A stretch of DNA of 64,000 bases from Pseudomonadota bacterium (lineage in GTDB: Bacteria; Pseudomonadota; Alphaproteobacteria; Rhodobacterales; Rhodobacteraceae), in the NCBI GenBank assembly GCA_018240425.1, contig JAFEFU010000071.1:248001-312000 (forward strand). The letters run 5' to 3'. The stretch's first letter is position 1, and each line of letters begins with the position of its first letter. Below, piece by piece: positions 1-7,981 of this stretch. The notes beneath the pieces were generated by a model. That model saw nothing but the letters and a program-made list of their open reading frames with translations, was not told the origin of the DNA and did not search any database. The position numbers and the translations under genes were made by a program.

Positions 1-47
1 GGCGGCGCGGCACGGCGCGAACAACAATGCCCCGCAGGGAAGCAACC

Positions 48-1523
48 ATGACTGACACGATCCACCCCGTGGACGAGGTTTTGCCGCCGTCCCGGCTGCT
101 GACGCTGGGCCTCCAGCATGTGCTGGTGATGTATGCCGGCGCCATCGCCGTGCCGCTCATCATCGGGCGGGCGCTGAAGCTCGAGCCAGCCGACGTGGCC
201 TTTCTCATCTCTGCCGATCTCTTCGCCTGCGGGATCGTGACCCTGATCCAGTCGCTCGGAGTGACGCAGTGGTTCGGGGTCCGCCTGCCGGTGATGATGG
301 GCGTAACCTTCGCCTCGGTCGGCCCGATGCTGTCGATGGCCGGCGAGATGCCGGGGCCGGAGGGCGCGCGCACCATCTTCGGTTCAATCATCGGCGCGGG
401 GGTCGCGGCGATGCTGATCGCTCCGCTGATGTCGCGGATGCTGCGGTTCTTCCCGCCGGTGGTGACAGGCAGCATCATCCTGGTGATCGGCGTGTCCCTG
501 ATGCGGATCGGCATCAACTGGATCTTCGGAAACCCGGTCGGTCCGACCGCGCCAACGATCATCGACCCCGCCCACGCCGACTGGCTGAAGTCCGTCACCA
601 GCCTCGCCGGCGCCTCGGTGCCGCCGGTGCCCGAGGGGCTTGCGCTCGCCCCCAAGCTGGACAACCCCGCCTACGCCGCGCCGGCGAACATGCTGATCTC
701 GGCCTTCGTCCTGGCCGTGGTCCTTGCGGTCGCACGCTTCGGCAAGGGGTTCGTCGCAAATATCTCGGTCCTCATCGGCATCGTGTCGGGCGCGGTCCTT
801 GCTGCTCTTCTCGGCCACATGACCTTCGCCAAGGTCGCGGACGCGGCCTGGTTCGATGTCGTGACCCCTTTCCACTTCGGCATCCCGATCTTCGATCCGG
901 TGATGATCGTGACGATGGTCCTGGTGATGGTCGTCGTCATGATCGAATCAACCGGAATGTTCCTGGCCCTGGGCGAGATGACAGGCCGCCCGGTCAGCCG
1001 AGCCATGCTGTCGTCGGGGCTCAGGACCGACGGGCTTGGCACCGTGATCGGCGGCCTCTTCAACACCTTCCCCTACACCTCCTTCAGCCAGAACGTCGGC
1101 CTTGTCGGGGTCACGGGGATCCGGTCGCGGTTCGTCTGTGTCACCGGCGGCCTCATTCTCATCCTGCTCGGCCTCCTGCCCAAGATGGGTGCCCTGGTCG
1201 AGGCCGTGCCGCAGTCGGTTCTCGGAGGGGCGGGCCTGGTGATGTTCGGGATGGTTGCGGCCACAGGGATCCGCATCCTGTCGGCGGTCGATTTCACCGG
1301 AAACCGCACGAACCTCTTCATCGTCGGAATATCGCTCGGCTTCGGGATGATCCCGCTGGTCGCGCCGAACTTCAAGCAGTGGCTTCCGCACGGAATCCAC
1401 CCGCTGATCGACTCCGGCATCCTGTTGGCAACGCTCTCGGCGGTTGCGCTGAATGCCTGGTTCAACGGCGCCACCGGGACGGCAGAGGATCTGAAAACCG
1501 CGGCCGCGACCGCCGAGCATTAG
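48..1523 (+). CDS. NCS2-family purine (xanthine/urate-type) permease
   Basis: An inner-membrane nucleobase symporter of about 491 residues with 12-14 hydrophobic segments. The NAT/NCS2 signature QNVGLVGVTG lies near residue 348, and the Gln-Asn form is typical of xanthine/uric acid carriers rather than uracil carriers. I chose the ATG at 48, which follows GGGAAG at good spacing, over the upstream in-frame ATG at 27. The gene faces the GAPDH-like gene with a strong hairpin between them. Its promoter lies outside the window. The exact substrate cannot be read from the sequence; family assignment is firm. Confidence 0.9.
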   Translation: MTDTIHPVDEVLPPSRLLTLGLQHVLVMYAGAIAVPLIIGRALKLEPADVAFLISADLFACGIVTLIQSLGVTQWFGVRLPVMMGVTFASVGPMLSMAGEMPGPEGARTIFGSIIGAGVAAMLIAPLMSRMLRFFPPVVTGSIILVIGVSLMRIGINWIFGNPVGPTAPTIIDPAHADWLKSVTSLAGASVPPVPEGLALAPKLDNPAYAAPANMLISAFVLAVVLAVARFGKGFVANISVLIGIVSGAVLAALLGHMTFAKVADAAWFDVVTPFHFGIPIFDPVMIVTMVLVMVVVMIESTGMFLALGEMTGRPVSRAMLSSGLRTDGLGTVIGGLFNTFPYTSFSQNVGLVGVTGIRSRFVCVTGGLILILLGLLPKMGALVEAVPQSVLGGAGLVMFGMVAATGIRILSAVDFTGNRTNLFIVGISLGFGMIPLVAPNFKQWLPHGIHPLIDSGILLATLSAVALNAWFNGATGTAEDLKTAAATAEH

Positions 1524-1527
1524 CGGC

Positions 1528-1553
1528 GCGGGGTCCGGGAACCCGGGCCCCGC
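1528..1553. terminator. Hairpin between convergent genes
   Basis: Two 12-base arms (GCGGGGTCCGGG and CCCGGGCCCCGC) pair with a single G-T wobble and a very short central loop. There is no T-tract on either side, so it may act as a bidirectional RNA stabiliser or a weak terminator for the permease and the GAPDH-like gene. Confidence 0.5.
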
Positions 1554-1557
1554 CCCC

Positions 1558-2544
1558 TCACGGCGCGCGCATCATCAGCCGCGCGACATCCAGCATCCGG
1601 TTGGAAAAACCCCATTCGTTGTCATACCAGCCGAACAGGCGGACGATGCCGCCCGCCGTCACCCGGGTTTCGGGCAGGGCCATGACGATGCTTTCGGGCC
1701 GGGCCCGCAAGTCCGACGACACGAGCGGCCGGTCGGTCCAGCCGACCACCCCCCCCGCATGGCGCAGAAGATGGTTCACGGCCTGGACAGTCGGGCGGGC
1801 GCGGGTGGTCACCGTCAGATCGACGGCCGAGACCGAGGCCACCGGCACCCTGACCGCCGCGCCCTCGATCCGTCCGGCAAGGTCCGGCAGCACCACGTCC
1901 AGAAGCCTCGAGGCCGAGGTCGTGGTCGGCACCATCGACAGGGCCGCCGCCCGCGACCGGGCAAAATCGGCGGCCGGCGCGTCCACGGTCGGCTGGCTGC
2001 CCGTGTAGCAATGGATCGTGGTCATCCAGCCGGTCTCGACCCCGAAGGCGCGGTCGACGAGGCGCGCCAGGGGCGCCAGCGCGTTGGTGGTGCAGGAAGC
2101 GTTCGACACGATCCGGTGGCGGGCGCGCAGCCCTTCCTCGTTGGCGCCGAGCACGATGGTGAAATCCGCGCTGACCGCCGGCCCGGACACCAGCACCTTC
2201 CCCGCCCCGGCCTTCAGCCCGGCCTCGGCCACCGCCCGGTCGCCGGCGCGGCCGGTGCATTCCATCACCAGATCCACATCCGACAGATCAAGCTCGGCCA
2301 GATCGCGCGCCCCGGTCAGCCGCAGGCGGCGCCCGTTGACGACCAGGGCGCCCTTGTCCAGCGCGACCGCCCCGCGAAAGGGGCCGAAGGTGCTGTCATA
2401 CTCGAACAGGTAGGCGGCCATGTCGGGCCGCGCGATGTCGTTCACCGCGACGATCTCGATATCGTCATGTCCGCCGCCAAGGGCGGCACGCAGAACCGAC
2501 CGACCGATGCGGCCGAAGCCGTTGATGGCGACACGAACGGGCAT
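1558..2544 (-). CDS. Glyceraldehyde-3-phosphate (or erythrose-4-phosphate) dehydrogenase-like protein
   Basis: About 328 residues, the normal length of type I GAPDH. The NAD-binding start reads VRVAINGFGRIGR. The catalytic Cys is in SNASCTTNALAP near residue 150, and the general-base His is in TIHCYTGSQPT. The ATG at 2544 follows GGAGG closely; an upstream in-frame start at 2565 lacks this. The substrate-phosphate loop and the NDIARPDMAAY segment differ from housekeeping GAPDH, so this may be a second GAPDH or an Epd-type enzyme. It sits downstream of the bhc genes on the same strand, about 80 bases after bhcD, so cotranscription is possible. A link to glyoxylate metabolism is inference only. 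Confidence 0.8.
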   Translation of the reverse strand: MPVRVAINGFGRIGRSVLRAALGGGHDDIEIVAVNDIARPDMAAYLFEYDSTFGPFRGAVALDKGALVVNGRRLRLTGARDLAELDLSDVDLVMECTGRAGDRAVAEAGLKAGAGKVLVSGPAVSADFTIVLGANEEGLRARHRIVSNASCTTNALAPLARLVDRAFGVETGWMTTIHCYTGSQPTVDAPAADFARSRAAALSMVPTTTSASRLLDVVLPDLAGRIEGAAVRVPVASVSAVDLTVTTRARPTVQAVNHLLRHAGGVVGWTDRPLVSSDLRARPESIVMALPETRVTAGGIVRLFGWYDNEWGFSNRMLDVARLMMRAP

Positions 2545-2627
2545 CCCCGCCTCCGATCCAGACACTCGCGCGCAGTCTGGCCGAAAACCCGGCCCGACTG
2601 CAACCGGCCCGGCAGCGGGCTAAGCCC

Positions 2628-3587
2628 TTAAATTGTAACCGATACAGCCACGCCGCGGGCCACTGCCTGCCGCACCGCCTCGGCCGCGACCGCCAGATCC
2701 TGCAGCCCGACCCCGGTTCCGTCAAAAAGCGTGATCTCCTCGTCCGACCGCCGCCCCGGCGCCAGCCCGGCGATCACCGCCCCGATGGGGGTGATCTCGG
2801 CCTCGCGCAGCAGGCCCGCGGCCACCGCGTGCTGGGCCTCGCCGATGCTGACCGACTGCGCCACCTCGTCGGTGAAGACGCGCGCGCGCGCCAGCAGCGC
2901 CGGCTCGACCTCCTGCTTGCCCTTGGTGTCGGTTCCCATGCAGGCAAGATGGGTGCCGGACCGGACATGGCGGTCCAGAAGCGAGGCCGCCGGCGACGAG
3001 GTGATGGTCACGATCACGTCGGCCTCGACCATCCGCTCCAGGGCCACCGCCTCGAACGGCAGGCCAAGCTCGGCGGCCACCGCCCCGAGCTTCGGCAGCA
3101 TGTCGGGATGCAGGTTCCAGGCGATGACCCTTTCGAAGGCCCGCACCTTGGCGGCGGCGCGAAGCTGGAACCCTGCCTGATGACCGGCGCCGACCATGCC
3201 CAGCACCTTCGCGTCCTTGCGCGCCAGCCGGTCGATGGAAATGGCCGAGGCGGCGGCGGTGCGCAGCGCCGTCAAGAGCCCGCCCCCGACCATCGCCGTG
3301 GGAATGCCGGTGTCGGGATCGAACAGATAGACGGTGGACTGGTGGTTGATGATCCCCTTGGCGGCATTGCCGGGAAAATAGCCCCCGGCCTTGACGCCAA
3401 GAAGGTTCCCGGTGCGGTCCAGCCCCGACTTGAACCCGTATTGCCGCCCCTCGCCCAGGGCCTCGCGCACCACCGGAAAGTTGTAGGCATCGCCGCGCGC
3501 CGTGGCGGCAAAGGTCGCCTCGACCGCCCTGTAGGCTGCTTCGGGGGTGATCAGACCCGCAATCTCGCTCTCTGGCACAATCAGCAT
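2628..3587 (-). CDS. bhcD: Iminosuccinate reductase (ornithine cyclodeaminase/mu-crystallin family)
   Basis: Last enzyme of the beta-hydroxyaspartate cycle: it reduces iminosuccinate to L-aspartate with NAD(P)H, regenerating the amino donor for BhcA. At 319 residues it fits the ornithine cyclodeaminase/mu-crystallin fold. It has the substrate-pocket segments YGFKSGLDR and GVKAGGYFPGN and a Rossmann motif GMVGAGHQAG near residue 130. The ATG at 3587 follows AAGAGG; a TTG at 3617 would overlap the intergenic repeat. The specific call rests on position directly after bhcC in the order bhcA-B-C-D; the family alone would not tell it from ornithine cyclodeaminase. Confidence 0.88.
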   Translation of the reverse strand: MLIVPESEIAGLITPEAAYRAVEATFAATARGDAYNFPVVREALGEGRQYGFKSGLDRTGNLLGVKAGGYFPGNAAKGIINHQSTVYLFDPDTGIPTAMVGGGLLTALRTAAASAISIDRLARKDAKVLGMVGAGHQAGFQLRAAAKVRAFERVIAWNLHPDMLPKLGAVAAELGLPFEAVALERMVEADVIVTITSSPAASLLDRHVRSGTHLACMGTDTKGKQEVEPALLARARVFTDEVAQSVSIGEAQHAVAAGLLREAEITPIGAVIAGLAPGRRSDEEITLFDGTGVGLQDLAVAAEAVRQAVARGVAVSVTI

Positions 3588-3614
3588 CGGCGCCGACCTC
3601 TTTTCATTGTGGCT

Positions 3615-3650
3615 CAAATATCCCGGGGGTGCGGGGGCAGAGCCCCCGCC
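3615..3650 (+). repeat. Intergenic hairpin repeat, copy A
   Basis: Begins CAAATATCCCGGGGGT and ends in an 8-bp perfect stem GCGGGGGC/GCCCCCGC (3631-3638 and 3642-3649) with a 3-base loop. Related copies lie at 36300, 43171 (inverted) and 59091. This copy fills most of the 69-base bhcC-bhcD gap and would be in the transcript. Confidence 0.75.
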
Positions 3651-3656
3651 GCGCCG

Positions 3657-4820
3657 TCAATAGGCCTTGCCGCGGGCGCTGACCGGCCAGACAACCTCGA
3701 CCTTGCCGCCGCGGACGCCGACATACCAGTCGTGGACGTTGCAGGTCGGGTCGCAGTGGCCGGGCACGAGGCGCAGCTTGTCGTTGACCTTCAGCACTCC
3801 GCCCAGGTCCTCGACAACCCCGTGCTCGTCCGAACACTTGACGTATTTCACATCCGTCCGGCCAAAGACGAAGGGCAGGCCGCTGTCGACCGACTGCGCC
3901 TTGAGGCCGGCATCCACGATCGCCTTGTCGGGCTTGGCGTGGCTCATCACCGATGTCAGGATGAAGAGCGCGTTTTCCCACTCGCCCTGGTCGATCCGGT
4001 GCCCGTCCTTGTCGAGGATGCGGCCGTAGTCGGCGTCCATGAAGGCGTAGGAGCCGCACTGGAGTTCGTTGTAGACCCCCGACGTTCCTTCGAAATAGTA
4101 GCTTCCCGTGCCCGCGCCGCCGACGATCGGGCAGTCCAGCCCCTCGGCCTTCAGCGCATCGACCGCGTCCTTGACCTGCGCCACGGCGATGTCGATCTTG
4201 GCCTTGCGGTCCTCGTACCTGTCCATGTGCTGCATGGCGCCCTGATAGGCCTGCAGGCCCGAGAACTTCAGCCCCGGCGCCTTGGCGACGGCGCGGGCGA
4301 TGGCCAGCACCTCGGGCGTCGTCCTGACCCCGCAGCGCCCGGCACCGCAGTCGATCTCGACGATGCATTCGATGGTGGTGCCGTGCTTCTGCGCGGCGGC
4401 CGACAGGTCGGCCACGTTGGCCACATCGTCCACGCAGACGATGATGCGCGCACCCAGCTTCGGCAGCCGCGCCAGCCGGTCGATCTTGGCCGGATCGCGC
4501 ACCTGGTTCGAGACGAGGACATCCTTGATGCCCCCCCTCACGAAAACCTCGGCCTCGCTGACCTTCTGGCAGCAGACCCCGCAGGATCCGCCCAGCCTTT
4601 CCTGCAGAAGCGCCACGTCCACCGACTTGTGCATCTTGCCGTGGATGCGGTGGCGAACGCCCATCTCGCGCACCAGCCGGCCCATCTTGGCGATGTTGCG
4701 CTCGAGCGCGTCGAGGTCGAGGACCAGGCAGGGTGTCTGGATGTCCTTTTCGTCCATCCCCGGCTTGGCGGGGATGTCATAGCCGACTTCGAGGCCGGCG
4801 AAGTTCACGGGTGCGTTCAT
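3657..4820 (-). CDS. bhcC: Beta-hydroxyaspartate aldolase (D-threonine aldolase-like)
   Basis: A PLP enzyme of 387 residues that condenses glyoxylate and glycine to erythro-beta-hydroxyaspartate. It has an alanine-racemase-type N-terminal barrel; the PLP lysine is in HGKMHK near residue 60, where D-threonine aldolases carry their Schiff-base Lys. The C-terminal D-serine-dehydratase-like domain has the metal site GHCDPTCNVHDW near residue 356. The ATG is preceded by GAGGAG. Family known: DSD1/D-threonine aldolase. The cycle assignment is inferred from the four-gene order with bhcA, bhcB and bhcD and is strong. Confidence 0.93.
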   Translation of the reverse strand: MNAPVNFAGLEVGYDIPAKPGMDEKDIQTPCLVLDLDALERNIAKMGRLVREMGVRHRIHGKMHKSVDVALLQERLGGSCGVCCQKVSEAEVFVRGGIKDVLVSNQVRDPAKIDRLARLPKLGARIIVCVDDVANVADLSAAAQKHGTTIECIVEIDCGAGRCGVRTTPEVLAIARAVAKAPGLKFSGLQAYQGAMQHMDRYEDRKAKIDIAVAQVKDAVDALKAEGLDCPIVGGAGTGSYYFEGTSGVYNELQCGSYAFMDADYGRILDKDGHRIDQGEWENALFILTSVMSHAKPDKAIVDAGLKAQSVDSGLPFVFGRTDVKYVKCSDEHGVVEDLGGVLKVNDKLRLVPGHCDPTCNVHDWYVGVRGGKVEVVWPVSARGKAY

Positions 4821-4860
4821 GTTCAGCTCCTCACATGCGGCGGGACCAGCGCCGTCTCGG

Positions 4861-5808
4861 TTACATCCAGGGCAGTTTGTCCAGATCGACGTTGCCGCCA
4901 GTAACGATGACCCCGACCCGCTTGCCGCGGAAGACTTCGGGGTTTTTCAGGATCGTGGCCAGCGGCACCGCGCTCGACGGCTCCATCACGATCTTCATCC
5001 GCTTCCAGATCAGTTTCATCGCCTCGACGATCTCATCCTCCTCGGCGGTCAGGATGTCGGTGACGTGCCGCTGGACGAAATGCCAGGTCAGGTCCTTCAA
5101 GGGCACCTTCAGCCCGTCGGCGACCGTCTCGGGCGCGTCGTCGGCGATGATCCGGCCGGCGCGGAATGACCGCGCGGCGTCGTCGGCCTGCTTCGGTTCG
5201 GCGGCATAGATCCGCACCTTCGGGCTCACGTTCGACAGGGTCAGGCAGGTGCCCGACACCATGCCGCCGCCGCCTATCGGCGCGACCACCGCATCCAGCC
5301 CCTCGACCTGTTCGCTCAGCTCGCGCGAGCAGGTGGCCTGGCCGGCGATCACCCTCGGATCGTTGTAGGGATGGACGAACTCGGCCCCGGTCTCGGCCAC
5401 CACCTCGGCAAAGACCGCCTCGCGCGACGATGTCGAGGGCTCGCATTCCACCACGCGCCCGCCATAGCCCTTGACCGCGTCCTTCTTGGCCTGGGGCGCG
5501 GTGCGCGGCATGACCACCGTGCAGGGAATGCCACGCCGGCCGGCGGCGTAGCTCAGGCACAGACCGTGATTGCCCGACGAATGGGTGGCGACACCCTTGG
5601 CCGCCTGCGCGTCGGTCAGGCCGAAGACCGCGTTCGAGGCGCCGCGCGCCTTGAAGGCGGCGGCCTTCTGGAAGTTCTCGCACTTGAAGAACAGCTCGGC
5701 CCCGGTCAGCCCGTTCAGGAAGCTCGAGGTCAGGACCGGGGTGCGGTGGATATAGGGCCTGATCCGCTCGTGCGCGGCGACCACATCGCCGAAGGTCGGG
5801 ATATACAT
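4861..5808 (-). CDS. bhcB: Beta-hydroxyaspartate dehydratase (threonine dehydratase family)
   Basis: A PLP-dependent fold-type II dehydratase of 315 residues that converts erythro-beta-hydroxyaspartate to iminosuccinate. It shows the PLP lysine motif AAFKARGASNAV near residue 51, the SSGNHG loop and the glycine-rich PIGGGGMVSG phosphate-binding loop. I start it at MYIPTFGD (5808), seven bases after the bhcA stop; an upstream extension to 5931 would run into bhcA and lacks family similarity. It resembles threonine dehydratase and serine racemase, so without its neighbours it could be misnamed. Confidence 0.92.
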   Translation of the reverse strand: MYIPTFGDVVAAHERIRPYIHRTPVLTSSFLNGLTGAELFFKCENFQKAAAFKARGASNAVFGLTDAQAAKGVATHSSGNHGLCLSYAAGRRGIPCTVVMPRTAPQAKKDAVKGYGGRVVECEPSTSSREAVFAEVVAETGAEFVHPYNDPRVIAGQATCSRELSEQVEGLDAVVAPIGGGGMVSGTCLTLSNVSPKVRIYAAEPKQADDAARSFRAGRIIADDAPETVADGLKVPLKDLTWHFVQRHVTDILTAEEDEIVEAMKLIWKRMKIVMEPSSAVPLATILKNPEVFRGKRVGVIVTGGNVDLDKLPWM

Positions 5809-5815
5809 GTCTGCC

Positions 5816-7006
5816 TCACGCTGCCTTGCTGACGGCGGGAAGGCCGTTCTTGCGGTAATAGTCCTGCGCCGCCGCGACACCCGAGCCGAGCGCCACCGGC
5901 CAGCCGAGATCGGCCATGCACATCTCGGCAACGGCGAGACCCGACAGCATCATCGCGTCGGTCAGGCTGCCCAGATGGCCGATGCGGAAGACCTTGCCCG
6001 CCACCTCGCCCAGACCGACGCCGAAGGCCATGTCGTATTTCTCGGCGGCCAGCTTCACCAGGTCGGTGCCGTTCATGCCCTCGGGCACCACCACCGCCGT
6101 CACCGTGTCGGAATAAAGGTCGGGCGTTGCGGCGCAGGGGCGCAGGCCCCAGCCGGCGATGGCGCGGCGCACCCCTTCCGCAATCCGGCGATGGCGGGCC
6201 CAGACCGCCTCGATCCCCTCGTCGCACAACATCCGGGACGAGGTCGCCAGCCCGTTCAGCAGGCCGACCGCCGGCGTATAGGGATAGCCGCCGCCGGCGT
6301 AGGACTTCCGCATGTCGCGGAAGTCGAAGAAGGTGCGCGGCAGGCTGGCGCTGTCCATCGCGGCCGCGGCCTTTTCCGACAGGCCGAGGATGGCGAGCCC
6401 GGCGGGCAGCATGAAGCCCTTCTGGCTGCCGGCGACGGCGATATCCACCCCCCAGTCGTCCATGCGGAATTCCATCGACCCGATCGACGACACCCCGTCG
6501 ACGAACAGGAGCGCCGGATGGCCCGCGGCAGTCAGCGCCCGCCGCACCCCGGCCACGTCCGAGACCACGCCGGTCGCGGTTTCGTTGTGGGTGACGAGAA
6601 CCGCCTTGATCATGTGCTCGCGGTCGGCCTTCAGCGCCGCCTCGATCCGCGCCAGAGGGGCGCCTTCGCCCCAGGGCGTCTCGATGATCTGGACGTTCAG
6701 CCGGTGGCGCTGGCACATGTCGATCCAGCGGTGCGAGAACATGCCGTAGCGCGCCGCCAGCACCGTGTCGCCCGGCGACAGCGTGTTGGTGATCGCCGCC
6801 TCCCAGCCGCCGGTTCCGGTCGAGGGGAAGATCATCACTTCGCCGGTGCGTGTGAACAGGACCTCTTTCACTCCGGCGACAGCCGGCCCGAAGATGCGCG
6901 CGAACGCCGCCGACCGATGGTCGAGCGTCGGCATGTCGCAGGCCTTGCGGATGACTTCGGGGATGTTGGTCGGGCCGGGAATGAAGACCGGGTTCTGGCT
7001 GTGCAT
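5816..7006 (-). CDS. bhcA: Aspartate-glyoxylate aminotransferase
   Basis: A class V PLP aminotransferase of 396 residues that transfers the amino group of aspartate to glyoxylate, giving glycine and oxaloacetate, the net product of the cycle. The start MHSQNPVFIPGPTNIPE and the PLP lysine in AGSQKGFMLP near residue 195 are typical of the serine-glyoxylate aminotransferase branch. It is the first gene of the bhcABCD operon and is read away from bhcR. A -35/-10 pair lies about 25-55 bases upstream. Serine-glyoxylate aminotransferase is the main alternative; context decides. Confidence 0.92.
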   Translation of the reverse strand: MHSQNPVFIPGPTNIPEVIRKACDMPTLDHRSAAFARIFGPAVAGVKEVLFTRTGEVMIFPSTGTGGWEAAITNTLSPGDTVLAARYGMFSHRWIDMCQRHRLNVQIIETPWGEGAPLARIEAALKADREHMIKAVLVTHNETATGVVSDVAGVRRALTAAGHPALLFVDGVSSIGSMEFRMDDWGVDIAVAGSQKGFMLPAGLAILGLSEKAAAAMDSASLPRTFFDFRDMRKSYAGGGYPYTPAVGLLNGLATSSRMLCDEGIEAVWARHRRIAEGVRRAIAGWGLRPCAATPDLYSDTVTAVVVPEGMNGTDLVKLAAEKYDMAFGVGLGEVAGKVFRIGHLGSLTDAMMLSGLAVAEMCMADLGWPVALGSGVAAAQDYYRKNGLPAVSKAA

Positions 7007-7032
7007 GTGGGACTCCCGCTGGCAATGATGCG

Positions 7033-7061
7033 AGAGTAAGCGCAGTGACGGAGTCGCACAA
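7033..7061 (-). promoter_or_regulatory. Candidate bhcA promoter
   Basis: On the minus strand TTGTGC (7061-7056) and TACTCT (7038-7033) are separated by 17 bases. The first candidate regulator box begins only 7 bases upstream of the -35 element. Confidence 0.45.
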
Positions 7062-7067
7062 TTTTTT

Positions 7068-7155
7068 CGGAATTGTTTTTCAGAGCTGATGTTCTCGATA
7101 TTTCCCTTTGAAAAGTAACGGATTTATGTTTTTCATCAGTCGGAATCGTTTTTCA
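7068..7155 (+). promoter_or_regulatory. Three related boxes, candidate BhcR operators
   Basis: Box 1 CGGAATTGTTTTTCA (7068-7082) and box 3 CGGAATCGTTTTTCA (7141-7155) match at 14 of 15 bases and are 73 bp apart, close to seven helical turns. Box 2 (7119-7135) is the same motif with two extra bases. All contain GTTTTTCA in the same orientation. Box 1 abuts the bhcA -35 element and box 3 lies just before the bhcR start. Binding by BhcR is inferred from position. Confidence 0.5.
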
Positions 7156-7168
7156 TGGATGATCCATG
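7154..7168. promoter_or_regulatory. Palindrome over the bhcR start codon
   Basis: CATGGAT-G-ATCCATG is a perfect 7-bp inverted repeat whose last three bases are the bhcR ATG. It could hide the ribosome binding site or act as an autoregulatory operator. Confidence 0.4.
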
Positions 7169-7981
7169 CCCGACCCACGCCCCCGCGGCCGCCCCAAAGG
7201 TTTCCATGATCGGACCGAACAGAACATGGTCCAGTCGCTTGACCGGGCGCTGACCATCCTGCGCACCCTGGCCGACGCCCAGGGCCTGTCCCTGTCGGAA
7301 GTGGCGGCGCGGACCGCCCAGGCCGCGCCGACCGTCTATCGCGCGCTGGTGACGCTGCGGGCGCACGGGTTCGCCGAGATGGAGGAGCAGGGGCAGCTCT
7401 GGCACGTCGGCGGCGGCGCCTTCCGAGTCGGATCGAGTTTCCTGCGCCGTACCAAGATCATCGACCGCGCCCGCCAGCCGATGGACCGGCTGATGCGATC
7501 GACCGGCGAGACTGCAAACCTGGGCGTCGAGCACCGCGACCAGGTGCTGTTTCTGGCGCAGGTCGAGACCCACGAGGCGATCCGCGCCTTCTTCCCGCCC
7601 GGCACGCTCGGCGACATGCATGTCTCGGGGATCGGCAAGGCGCTCCTGGCCTGGCTGCCGCTGGGGCGGGTGGCGCAGATCATCCGCGACCGGGGGCTGG
7701 CGCGCTTCACGGCGCAGTCGCACACCGATCTGGCCTCGCTGTCGGCCGACCTGGCCGACACCCGGCGACGCGGCTACGCCATCGACGACCAGGAGCGCGC
7801 CGAGGGGATGCGCTGCGTGGCCGCGCCGATCTTCAACGCCTGGGGCGAGCCGGCGGCCGGCCTGTCGGTCTCGGGGCCGACCTTTCGCATCGGGCTGGAG
7901 GCGACGGCGGAGATCGGTCGCCTGGTGCGCGCCGCCGCCGACGAAGTGACCGAGTCCACCGGGGGGCGGCAGCCGGACTAG
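7166..7981 (+). CDS. bhcR: IclR-family regulator of the bhc cluster
   Basis: 271 residues with an N-terminal winged helix (VQSLDRALTILRTLA near residue 22, then a recognition helix around APTVYRALVTLRAHG) and a C-terminal IclR effector domain from about residue 90. In Paracoccus the orthologue controls bhcABCD and senses glyoxylate; here the same divergent arrangement is seen. The ATG at 7166 is kept because the GRPKGFHD leader is typical of this regulator type; an internal ATG at 7226 has no better ribosome site. Its stop codon abuts the stop of the ureohydrolase with no bases between. Confidence 0.88.
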   Translation: MPDPRPRGRPKGFHDRTEQNMVQSLDRALTILRTLADAQGLSLSEVAARTAQAAPTVYRALVTLRAHGFAEMEEQGQLWHVGGGAFRVGSSFLRRTKIIDRARQPMDRLMRSTGETANLGVEHRDQVLFLAQVETHEAIRAFFPPGTLGDMHVSGIGKALLAWLPLGRVAQIIRDRGLARFTAQSHTDLASLSADLADTRRRGYAIDDQERAEGMRCVAAPIFNAWGEPAAGLSVSGPTFRIGLEATAEIGRLVRAAADEVTESTGGRQPD

